Source: Spongospora subterranea f. sp. subterranea (taxonomy: Eukaryota; Endomyxa: Phytomyxea; Phytomyxea; Plasmodiophorida). Taken from it: a DNA stretch of 64,000 nucleotides. Within the stretch, counting starts at the first letter, position 1; each line of letters opens with the position of its first letter. Shown in pieces: positions 35,341 through 45,546 of this stretch. The stretch lies in contig JAUGWO010000229.1 of NCBI GenBank assembly GCA_049724395.1, positions 109,564-173,563 on the forward strand, in the 5' to 3' direction. The position numbers and the translations under genes were made by a program. The notes under the pieces are model-generated. The model was not told the DNA's origin and did no database searches. It saw only the letters and a program-made list of their open reading frames with translations.

Positions 35341-36648
35341 TTTTCAAAGCGACGAAAGTATGACGATGCAATTGACAAGTTCGACACACTTAATAAGACT
35401 TTAACGCCAATTGCCATCGTAGTTTTGTAGCTGAGTCGGGCAGATTCTGACACCGTATTGACTTCGCTGAGTCACCTTTACCAGCATTTACCTGTGTTGG
35501 GTTTTTGTGTCCAATGGGGCACTTATTTTTGGGTTCCACGAGTGGACAAAAGGAAAAGACACTTCCGGTTTGTGCTACTCATTCATCCAAATATTGTACT
35601 ACTGACCCAAATTTAACTCAACGTTGGGAATAATCAATAATTATGTGGGGCTGATCATGACATGACCCATTGTGGAGTGGTGGCGCCACCGAAAAAAATG
35701 GATTGTGCCGATGAAAGCAGCAATATGTCGTCGCTAGCGCAAAACCGGGCCGAAACTAGGTGCTCACTTTGCCAACAAAACAATCGAGTAAAAAACGGAT
35801 GGCCATCGCAGAGATGTGAATTGCCCATTTACACAATCTGGACGAAAAGGTCTTCACAGACAAAACAACTGGATTACTTTGACGATTAGAAGTGACAAAC
35901 TCGGATAATCAACAAGTTGCATCTCGAAAAAAACATTGAAACAGCGAACAAGGAGGACACAGAACAGGAAGACAAAAAACATGAATGAGTAGAATACACA
36001 AAACGGACCCGGTTTTGTCGTTATCAGAAACTGTGATCGGAACTGCCCTTGATTTGAGTCCTTCGTTTGGTAATAATCGACACAATTGTCATTTTGTTGC
36101 CATTCATCGCAGGCACCGTTGAATATGAATAATCATAATGACGCTATTGGAATTTCGGCGTTTTGATTGTATTGGAACACCCGTTTGACACGATAAGTAA
36201 TTCTGGCAATGGATCCGGCTGGTGTTTTATAGGAATTTCGGGAATTGAATACTGATGGTTTAGTCTCATTCGGAATTGTGATGGTCAACGAGATCTGGAT
36301 TGGGAAATATCGGGCGATTCCGTTATTACCAAAATAATGACTGATCGAATAATCTGGCACTATCATTACTAATGGCTACTCAATTTCGGTCGGATTATCA
36401 TTATTGTTCCCGGGGATAGGTCTAAATGGGCGAATGTGGCGAGGTGATATGGTCCTTATAATATCGGGGATCGACACTTGTAATATCTCCTCATTATTGA
36501 CAACTGCACTTTTGTTCCACCATCACTGAGAAACAGAGGAGTTGGGCTGAGAATTCGACAAACCTCACTGAAACCTGTCTAAAGACGCCAATGGTTTATC
36601 AATTTAATGCGACTGATCCATCAGTCGGTGGTGTACACATGCGCACTG
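35341..36648. other. intergenic interval
   Basis: Short ORFs only, none with recognisable domains. It separates the foldback repeat from the 3' end of the ankyrin gene ending at 36649. Confidence 0.3.
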
Positions 36649-38732
36649 TCAGTTTGATTTTAGTGTACGCGGCCTCTTGGTTCCCCGTGGACGCTGTAAA
36701 AGCTCAACGATCCTTCGGGCATTTCCGGAACCTTCATCTGCCATCTTAATCGCCCGCTCCAGCACCTTGTTGGTGCAGGTGGCGCCATTTCTCAGTAAAA
36801 TCTCAACCCCTTGTACCTCTGAAATAGGTCAGATTAGCAAATATAGTTTAAAGGGTCGACCAAGAGTAGATTTGACAAACCACTCATTTGAAATTGCATA
36901 AGAGAGGGCGGGTTCCCCTTGACAGTTTTGGACGTTGATGAATGTTGGACACGCCCCAGATTGATTGATTTCCCTGTGAGATCAATTCAGCGGTTTCAAT
37001 GCTTTAGATATATGTGTTGTTTAGTTGACCGGTCATCAGGAATCGATGACTCGCCCACTCTTTCATAATTCATCTCATCCTGCCCCACAAGACGCGATTC
37101 TCCCGCACGGATTATATCGGCAATGATATCTGTTGATCTGTGATATGATTCATTAGACGGTTTGCTAATTCAACTAGATTATAGCATAATACAGATGATG
37201 CTCAACTGCCAGGTGCAGTGCTGTTTCTCCAAATTTATCCTGAATACTGGGATCGGCACTTCCTTTTAATAGCTCCTTTACCACCACTTCCCTGACAAAT
37301 CAGTGTTATTGAGGGGCCAATCAGTGTCAAATACAATTGGGACCAACCAACGCTTTTGTATAGCACCAATGGAGAGGAGTGGAGCCATCACTGTACTTGC
37401 GGTTGAGATCAGTGTTCTGTATCATTGAGAAACAATTTTCGCTTGTCCTGTGAGCAGTTCAATCAAGAGTTGAGTTTTTGACGGGATTTGGGCGATATAC
37501 AGGAACGGTATGGTGTCGAATAATTTAAACCGGGCGATATACAGGGACGGTTTGATGTCCAATAATGTTATTGTGGGATCGGCACCGTTCTCAAACAAAA
37601 TTTTGGCGATATTATATCTGGAGATAAGAGAGAAATTGTTAAAAGTGCTGATCAAATCCAGACAGTAATTTGACCAACAGCTCAAAGTCCAGTGCTATTG
37701 AGTAAGCAGTGCGCCCCTTCTTATCCACGAGATCGACTAAATCGCTTTCCCAAACGCACATTATTGCAATTGGCCTCGCCGCTTAATGATCGCAACGATT
37801 ATCTCCTCATTCCTGTGACATTTCGATTAGATATTTTGACTTCTGAACAATATAAACAGTATACTCGTCAAACATTGCTGCGTGGTGCAGTACTGTTTTC
37901 CCAACACGATCAGTAATCATGGAATTGGCCCCTGCAGTCAGCAACATCTTTGCCACATCAATTCTAAACACAGTAGCAATTAACGACAGCAGATCAGGCT
38001 GCCACACTTTATACGACCAACTTCTTGGATTTAACTGCCCAATGCAGTGCAGTTTGACCCGCGTCATTGGTATAGTCAAGCGCTTGTTGTTTTGATTGTT
38101 CATCCCTGTTTTCGGTGGCGTCGCGGTCAAATATGGCGATGATCTTCTCTACGGCGAGAACTCTATAAAAGTGTCAGATAATTGGTGATGACATCTAATG
38201 TGGCATATATTACAGGCCACGACGAGAGGCGAAGTGCAATGGAGTATTCCCAAATCTATCGGCTGCATATACATCGGCCCCCATATCGAATAGAATATTG
38301 GCGATCTCCTGCCTATTGATCTTTCAGAGAATAACAAACCATTGTCAACTCAAAACTACCGTTCATGGATAAGTGCTATGATGTGCATCGGCATTGGATC
38401 GAACTGTGATATTTGATCAGTGAGATATAGTATTAGACATAGTCTCATTATCCAACCGGTCCCATATAACTTTTCCGGGAGTTCACCGATATGTTTAATA
38501 TCAATGAGACGATTAATGCACTGGGATCCAATCTGTCGGACCAAATGTTCATCCATTGATAATCTAAATAATGTAATTAATCATTTTTGAAATATGAAAC
38601 ACGAATACACTATAGCGACCCCTTTTGAATTGCCTCAAGTAAGTCTTCATAACCCGGTTCGGAGGAGGATGAGGCACCAAAACTCAATCCCACCAGTATT
38701 ATAATGACCCCCGAAAACATGAATCTCCACAT
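36649..38732 (-). CDS. ankyrin-repeat protein with signal peptide (gene 1)
   Basis: ATG at 38732 opens MWRFMFSGVIIILVGLSFGA followed by SSSSEPGYEDLLEAIQKG, a clear signal peptide. Short introns (about 45-60 nt) then separate exons that mostly carry one ankyrin unit each: EIANILFDMGADVYAADRFG with NTPLHFASRRGL; NDAGQTALHWAVKSKKL; DVAKMLLTAGANSMITDRVG with KTVLHHAAMFDE; NIAKILFENGADPTITLLD; and VVVKELLKGSADPSIQDKFG with ETALHLAVEHHL. The last exon reads GVEILLRNGATCTNKVLERA and IVELLQRPRGTKRPR, stop at 36649. Ankyrin repeats bind proteins, usually inside the cell. A secretory leader on an ankyrin array is unusual and is shared with the gene at 58005. Exon edges in the middle (37300-37700) are approximate. 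Confidence 0.75.
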
Positions 38733-38958
38733 CGACAAGGATTATGAAATGATGAGGGGTGACCACACGCAGTCCGAATATGAATCGCCGCGACACTTGG
38801 AGTCGACTGCTGTAGTGTCGCGCCATCGCAGTATTTCATGACGGGTCACGACGGGAGTCAATGACCATTGAAAAGGCCGCGAACGGACTGCACTCCCGGC
38901 AGGAAATCGCCTCTCGTGTGTAAAGTAATTGTGATTCTAAGTTTGGCCATTGGGTCTA

Positions 38959-40651
38959 ACCTCCGTTCGGAAATAAGAGTCCCACGCACATTTATTTTTT
39001 GTTCGGAAATAAGAGTCCCATTTTATGGTTCTTTCAGGTCAAGCTTTTATTTGCTTGATTTAGTATGGCAACATCGCACAATAACGAGTCCGGAAGTATT
39101 CCTTTTCTCAAAAGAGTTGCCTTTCCCATATGTGGGAGCATGTAGTGGTTTCCTCCATTGATTTTCAAAATTTCTACCATGCATCGCTCAAGTGTCAAAA
39201 ACGTATTATTTAGCGTATCACGATCAATTTCGTCACATGAATCTGCTACTGCCTTGATTAGGTCATCAATGGTCTTTGGAGACTTTTGGTACTGCAAGGA
39301 CTGAATGGCCCGAAAAAATCCCAAATCTAAAACGGTCAGGTCTGGACTATTTGCTGGCTGGAACGTTAATTTGATATCAAATCCGTCTTTGGCCGCGTCC
39401 ACGTTAAATTCTGCATCAGATGGATCGAGGTGAGGTTTTGCACTGTCCTGTTGCAAAAAGATCGGCTGCGACCAGTCCCGGGGCCATTTCGAACGAATTG
39501 CAGGCATAATGTCATGAATCAAATGTCTTCGGATCACATCCTTGTTAACTGATTCAATGGGTTTAGTCACCATAGTGCCTGCACGACGATTCTTGCTGCT
39601 CCTTTTGGCAGGCTCTTTGAAAACAAATGGGAAAATGCCTATTTTCCCAGAAAACCATCGGTTCCGCGACCGGTCCCATCTTGGTCTTGCAACTGCTGCC
39701 ATAAACATTATCTTCTCTATAAACCGCTTACTTTTACACGTGCGGTAAGGCTCAGTCTCATCGGATGCTAAGTAAATTCGCTTGTTTGTTTCTGTCATGA
39801 AAAACCACTTCTCGTCAATGTGTACCACATTCATCATGTCATGGAAGACTGGTTCTGCGGCTTCATATATGTTCACCATCGAGATACAGAATCTGAGTCT
39901 TTCAAGCTTATTAGCTTCAGTTAAATATGGTTTCAAAGCGTTCGAATGAGGTTTAAGAATGCCTTGTTGAATCCGATTATGAACAGTAGAGACTGATACA
40001 TTCAAAGCGCAAGCGATTGATCGAATATTTGTTCGCTTCTGCAATGGAATTTGTTTTACTTGCTCCGGCGTGATGACCGTTTTCTTCCTTCCAACACGGC
40101 CTCGTTTTTTGGATGAAACATCTGCTGGGCCTGTTCCAAGGATAGAAGACTTTTTGCCTTGATTCCAGATTCGACTGACAGTTTTTCTGGCAACAGAAAA
40201 TTGGCGACTTGCCAACAAGATTGATCCGCGAGCAAGTTTTCCTGCGACACTCATTTTCAAAAGATATTCATAAACGACACGTCTTTGACTATCTGTAACG
40301 TTTGTTTTCCCTTTTCTGTGTGCGAAATCTGCATCAACGATAAGTTTTTCGACAACTTGTTGCTCTCCATCTATGGTACTTCTCAGCGACTTGATGTTTT
40401 CACAGGGCAAATTCGGACCTACTCCTGGTGCAGACATGTTTTTACAAGAAAACTCGGCTATGCGAAAGCAGCGGTGCCGTTGGAAGTTTCGGACGAATAC
40501 CCAACTTTTACCTCGGCGGTTTTAAGGCAAGTATTTATTGCTGGCGCTTCAACATTGGACAAAGACTGCACCTATGCTTAATATTCCAATGCATGTTGAA
40601 ATCAACTGGATGGCGCTAAAAATGGCCTTAATTATTTCCCAACAGAGGGAG
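38959..40651 (-). mobile_element. mariner-like DNA transposon, DD39D type
   Basis: A 1.69-kb element. The right end (40624-40651) reads, on the minus strand, CTCCCTCTGTTGGGAAATAA, close to the CTCCCTCCGT ends of plant Stowaway/MLE elements. The left end (38959-38984) reads CCTCCGTTCGGAAATAAGAG. The two match at most positions and are flanked by TA. A 20-bp subterminal sequence at 38965-38984 is repeated directly at 39001-39020. The single transposase frame fills the interior. The intact frame and only modest terminal divergence suggest a fairly recent insertion, though activity is unproven. Confidence 0.85.
39034..40437 (-). CDS. mariner-like transposase (DD39D)
   Basis: A 467-codon open frame. 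The N-terminal half has paired helix-turn-helix regions (RRVVYEYLLKMSVAGKLARG, FSVARKTVSRIWNQGKK, then TNIRSIACALNVSVSTVHNR). The catalytic triad is visible: Asp in VVHIDEKWFF, Asp in FLQQDSAKPH and Asp in TVLDLGFF, with 39 residues between the second and third Asp. This spacing and the NSPDLTVLDLGFF context define the plant/oomycete-type MLE branch (Lemi1/Stowaway-related) rather than animal DD34D mariner. The C-terminus has the usual TLERCMVEILKINGGNHYML. The enzyme cuts and joins element ends at TA sites. Confidence 0.93.
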   Translation of the reverse strand: MSAPGVGPNLPCENIKSLRSTIDGEQQVVEKLIVDADFAHRKGKTNVTDSQRRVVYEYLLKMSVAGKLARGSILLASRQFSVARKTVSRIWNQGKKSSILGTGPADVSSKKRGRVGRKKTVITPEQVKQIPLQKRTNIRSIACALNVSVSTVHNRIQQGILKPHSNALKPYLTEANKLERLRFCISMVNIYEAAEPVFHDMMNVVHIDEKWFFMTETNKRIYLASDETEPYRTCKSKRFIEKIMFMAAVARPRWDRSRNRWFSGKIGIFPFVFKEPAKRSSKNRRAGTMVTKPIESVNKDVIRRHLIHDIMPAIRSKWPRDWSQPIFLQQDSAKPHLDPSDAEFNVDAAKDGFDIKLTFQPANSPDLTVLDLGFFRAIQSLQYQKSPKTIDDLIKAVADSCDEIDRDTLNNTFLTLERCMVEILKINGGNHYMLPHMGKATLLRKGILPDSLLCDVAILNQANKSLT

Positions 40652-40935
40652 TAATAAAGATGAATCAATTGCATTTCGTAGAAGGACCCACTGAAGTTGA
40701 TGCGCTTTGATAGCACAATCGTGTCGGTGACATCTGCAGAATCCGGGTTCCATAGAAAAGGAATGATATTATAAACGAGCTGGATAGATCGTCCGGCGAC
40801 GTGACGATGGAAAGTTGAGATATTTATATCGTGTCATGAAGTCGGTGAGAAGATAGATTGGCTGGGACACACCGATTGACGCGAATGTGGTGTTTTTTGG
40901 CTAAACCTTACATGAGAACAGAAATTCGCAAGCCC

Positions 40936-41219
40936 TAAAGTGCTTCAAATAACCGATCGGTGATCAACTGATCCCGACAAAAGGAAGAGAAAACGACAAG
41001 GAAGAGGAAGAAGAAGAATGAATGTTTGTGAAGAATGTGATCCGCAACGACAACGCTAATACGGGAATCGTACCGATCATGATTTCGTTGAGCTGGGACA
41101 CAATCAGGTTTCGGCATTTCTACTGGGACCTGGATCGGGTTTTGATCTGTAATGAAGCTGTTAACAGAATCAAACAGCGAAAGAACACACAAAGCAAGGT
41201 GAAGACTAGGCTCCATCAT
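40936..41219 (-). CDS. possible short secreted protein
   Basis: From ATG 41219 the frame reads MMEPSLHLALCVLSLFDSVN then SFITDQNPIQVPVEMPKPDC and RISVVVADHILHKHS, followed by a Phe-rich run that may be intron (polypyrimidine, ending in CAG near 40977). The N-terminus looks like a signal peptide. No domain is recognised and no further exon was found, so support is weak. Confidence 0.3.
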
Positions 41220-41569
41220 GATTTTGGTTTGGAGAAAGGTACGATCAGCAGTTAATGGAGTAGAGATCATCCAGTTGAACCTGCACGTATGCATTCAGAC
41301 TTTGCGGCAAGCAAAAAAACAGACATATCAGTTTTCACTCCTTGCATGTTTCAGGCAAGACAACAGGATGTCGATTTTGTTTTTGCAATACACGGTAACA
41401 ATGCGCAGGTTTCGTGCAGTTTACTCTCATTTGATCACAAACCCATTTCCACATTGTTTGAGATTTGAAAGCCAAAATGTAAGCGTTCAATTCGTAGCAA
41501 AAAAAACCAATGCATGTTTTAGTATGAAAAAAATAGTAAGAGCGAACTTATTTTGTACTAATAATGAAC

Positions 41570-42732
41570 GTCGTTGAACACAGCATTATCAAGTATACAG
41601 CGTGTTTCTGTGATCAGAAGAAACATTTTGCGAATTAATCTGTCGCTCAAACCCCTCAACGACTTCTTGTGCTGTCTGACAAGGCGCGCAGGTCTGTCTC
41701 CGCATGCGATGAATTTGGTTTGGTGGTACAGTAGTACTATTAGCGGACACATTAGGGGGGTATCAAAGTTAGTTAAAATGACAAAACGTTGCGCAAGCAG
41801 TTACGTAAGTGCGCCGCTGCGCAAATTTTACTTTTTGCGCCACGGGTGCTGAACTCGACGCACCTTCATTGAACAACTTTCGTCGACCACCTTGCCCGAT
41901 TCTTCCACTCCTACTTTACGAATGGCTAGGCCAAAGAATAACACAGACAACTGTCGAAAGCTCGCTGCGGCTTTCAAGCACGCTGCTTTGATGAGGCGAC
42001 TAGCCAAAGCATTGAACCCGATTCCGAGTTCTGCGCTGCTGAAGAGTCGGAAGGTGAAATCATAATCCTTGAAAATTCAAGCAAAAAGATGCAACTTCCG
42101 GAATGGAGTTCATTGATATCTTAGAAAGAAGGTACCGTCTCTCATATGCGATCGTCGTATTTCAAAGACAGTCGGACGACATAATGGCGACCACGGCAAG
42201 AAAATGAACGGCGTCTTGAAGTGGTCAAAGACTGTGTGAAGATTACAAAGTATTTCTCACCTGATGTGCCACTTCTTATCACGTCAGAGCCGAGGTTTTG
42301 CGACGTTTATAAAAAATTGAAAGGATTAATCGAACCGCGTCCTAACCGCAACCTGGATTATCGCCACAAAGACGTGACGCGGTGGGATTTTGTTCGACTG
42401 TTGTCGATCAAGCAATATCTAGGGGACTCGATGACGAAAAAATAATGTCATCGCAACGGATTGCATCCCAGTTTTTCCCTGACCGCAACGTTGTTCACAC
42501 AGGCCGCCTGATCCGCCAATCTGCACTCTATTTTGTCGACAAGGGAGAATTGCCTGTCGTAAATCAAGGCAAATTCGTCTTAAGTTAAATCGTCGGCCAA
42601 ACGGTACCGCGTGTTCACGCACCTGCGCGCAATTCTCAGATTTGAGATTGAAACAAAGTAATACAGAAATACGCTGAAACTGGCCTCAATCCTCGCAGCT
42701 GTTTGAAGACTCGTATTTCCCAACAGAGGGAG
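41570..42732 (+). mobile_element. remnant of a second transposon with a Stowaway-like end
   Basis: The right edge (42710-42732) reads, inverted, CTCCCTCTGTTGGGAAATAC, nearly identical to the right terminus of the mariner element at 40651 and followed by TA. Inside, separate frames read MARPKNNTDNCRKLAAAFKH (41923) and IASQFFPDRNVVHTGRLIRQ with LYFVDKGELPVVNQGK (about 42450-42580), the style of DDE transposase N-termini. No matching left end was found. It is a truncated, frame-broken copy of a related or different family. Confidence 0.4.
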
Positions 42733-43037
42733 TATTTATTTCGGAACCCTTGGGTGGGATCTATTGTCATCACCCATTCATCAGACTCAACAACAAAATC
42801 CATCGACATCAATCGAGCGTGAGTTGCCTACCTAGTCCATATCTGAGGGAGGTGTTGAATTGGTCCACATATCCACATATGTATCTCGGCCAATGTTGGC
42901 AGAATCAAACGGAATTATACGGAGAAAAGTTGATATGAATACAACAGAATAATCCTATAATCCCTTATAAAACTACCCTTAAACAAATCAGGTTTATTTG
43001 ACTTCATCTAACTTATTCGTTGAGTCATTGGCCTTCT

Positions 43038-45546
43038 CTAACCTTGTGATGACCGAGAATCATATTGACAGATGTCAGATTTCTTTGTGTCTGGTCCAGG
43101 ACAGCAATTGCGACTGAACCTAGTGTAATGTACTGATTCTCCCCATCTCCGAACAAATTCCTCAACACTTCCAGCGCAATGACGATGTAAACAATCGTAA
43201 ACAGGACGACACTTTCTAATAAAAGTGGTTAAATCCGGATGAGACGATTTCAGTGATGTTGTCTTCGCAATCACGAACTGATTATACTCTTCGAAAATTT
43301 TGGACAGCACAGGGAGGAGGTGTCGGGTTGATTTAGAGCGAAGGCGATGTCTTGCTGGAATATCAAATGGTGGCTCGATCGATCCGCATTGATGCGACTC
43401 CAAGCCATAACATTTCCGGTTGCGAAAGTCCCCATGTGTGAATTGAGTGCCCCATTTTCGAATCCATTCATTTGTATCTTGACCACAGTGATGAACAAAG
43501 CACCCCCAGATTGGCTTCGAAGACCCGTTATAAAATGATCGGAAATGCGTTCGAGCCTTGGGGCCACTTGACTGGTGTTTCTCGTAGAATTGACAACACA
43601 GTTTGAGTATGTCTTCTGAGGTTTTTGACGTTGAAACAGCATGAATAAGAGCATTGAGATCCGAAAAACCGGAGTTTTTGTCTCTGAAAAGACAAACGTT
43701 TATCAGTGTTTCTAAAAACAGGCGAATAAAGACCTGTTGTCAGGGTGTTTGACGACTCTCGTCCTCTGGTAACCGCAGATGTTATGATTTGATCCAGGAC
43801 CGGGGCAGCATTTCGCTCCAAAATAATTGTGTTGGAAACGCGTTCCCCAACGTGTCTGGAACAGGTTCATGTCTTTGCCACAACATTTCACAAGACATCG
43901 AAGAACGGGGATACAGATGCGCTTGAGACACTGATGCACATTATGACTAATACTGCAGCCCGATTGCCCGCAAGAGACCAGTTTCAAAACAAAATTCGAA
44001 ATTCGGATCAGTTTTTTCAGGGTGCTGGTTGCCTTGCCAATCATCCTAGGATCAGGAACATCGATGTTGTTTTGTCCGACCTCAACGGTATTCGGCCTCG
44101 ATTTTCCGCGCCACAGTTGTTCTATTATGTGTTCCGTCATGACGACACTGCTGTGAAACTCGACCTGTTCTCGATTCGTCTCCTTTCCCTACGCAGACGA
44201 TACCGTTGTGATCATCAAATCCCAGACAGAACGGGGAACCAGAGTTCTGACCAGAAACACACAGAGGCTATGATAGTCTTTGACCTCATCCAGGTCCCAG
44301 TTTAAATGCGGACAGAGCAGTTTCAATCCCATTAAGTACTTGGAATTACGAATCTGATCCATTTTTTTAGTGTGCTCCGGAAATCCATCCTAAAAGGCCA
44401 TAAGCAGATATTGGTGATCACGATTCTCGGCAATCGCTTACTGGCACGACCTCTTCACGAATGTCAACAGGCTGGTTTTTCGAATGGATCGTATTTTCGA
44501 TGCGGCAATCGAAAGTTTTGTTTCTCAATGATTTCTGTTGACTGTTGACCATCGATACTGATACGGGATGTATCACGGTTTGAACTCGTGCTCGGGGTCC
44601 AATCCTAACACGAACTTAGCAAACCGAAACACAATTTGGACATGGACTGAACGGCTGAAGAATTGTCACCAAACTGGTGGGCGTTTCGCAACATTTCCGA
44701 ATCAATCGGAATTCGATTTAGATCGATAAGGCAATCGAGGTTCTCCTCCCCTTGGCTCAACTGTTGAGGATCGATACTGATATGGGACGCGTCAATTTTC
44801 GAACCCGGTCCCGGGTGCCATTCCTAAAAAAGGCACTTAACAAGCCAAATTACTAAATGAAGATGAACTGAACGACTACATTAATTGAAGAACTTCCACC
44901 AAACTGGTGGGCGTTTCTGTTATCGGACACGAGATTCTCGGGAAGGTCTTTTGACGTCAACATTTCCGAATCAATAGGAATTCGATTTAGATCGATCAGG
45001 CAATGGAGGTTCTCGCCCTCTTGGCTCAACTGTTGAAGATCGATACTGATATGGGACGCGTCAATTTTCGAACCCGGGCTCGAGTCTTTTTCCTAAAAAC
45101 GCACTTAACAAGCCGAATTCCTATATGAAGGTGAACTAAACGACCACATTCATCGAAGAACTTTCACCAAACTGCTCGACACGATTGATATTGGAACAAT
45201 CAAATGCCAACGAGGAATTGCTTTGCAGCAAACTTGACTTTAATGTCGAATATTCCAATCTTGGCTTGTGTGAACCAAGGGTCTTGTCATGGCGCATTGC
45301 CAACTCCTGCGACGGCGATATGGTTGGCAATTCTTTGGAGCGATATTCCGCCATCCATACCAAGAATGTCGAGGAGGCGATGGTTGTGGCGGCATTGGCC
45401 TGACCGGAGCCAAACTGTTCGCCCCAATCATGACCAGGTTCGGTTGTCACAGATCGAGTCGGTCTGGTCGCCACCAGCAGCAATATCAACAAGTTCCTCA
45501 CACGCATTGGAGGAATGGATGGCGCAACAGTAGTGCGGTTCGCCAT
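43038..45546 (-). CDS. secreted modular Cys-rich protein with duplicated exons
   Basis: Exon 1 (ATG 45546, or 45507) has a signal peptide, MRVRNLLILLLVATRPTRS. Exons 2-4 (45092-44880, 44823-44653, 44604-44442) are tandem copies of one module sharing [AT]S[HR]ISID, CLIDLNRIPIDSEM (CRIENTIHSK in the last) and an FG-[GED]-x-SS end. Their introns, about 48-56 nt, are also similar. Exon 5 reads DGFPEHTKKMDQIRN. The C-terminal exons (about 44150-43739 and 43688-43038) carry three copies of a domain with pattern C-x3-[HC]-C-x9-[FW]-x2-[RK]-W-G ... C-x-G ... C: RCLVKCCGKDMNLFQTRWG, GCFVHHCGQDTNEWIRKWG and DCLHRHCAGSVEEFVRRWG. CCPGP follows in the first and third. The frame changes once within exon 4, so a small intron or an error is possible there. 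No known family is recognised. Confidence 0.65.
44442..45092 (-). repeat. tandem exon triplication, unit about 220-270 bp
   Basis: Three direct copies of an exon plus its intron lie inside the Cys-rich gene, anchored by ATCGATACTGATA[CT]GGGA at 44552, 44770 and 45042. Flanking introns share CACTTAACAAGCC-like sequence. The two upstream copies (44770, 45042) are very similar and the third is diverged and longer in its tail. This is a coding duplication, not a mobile element. Confidence 0.85.
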
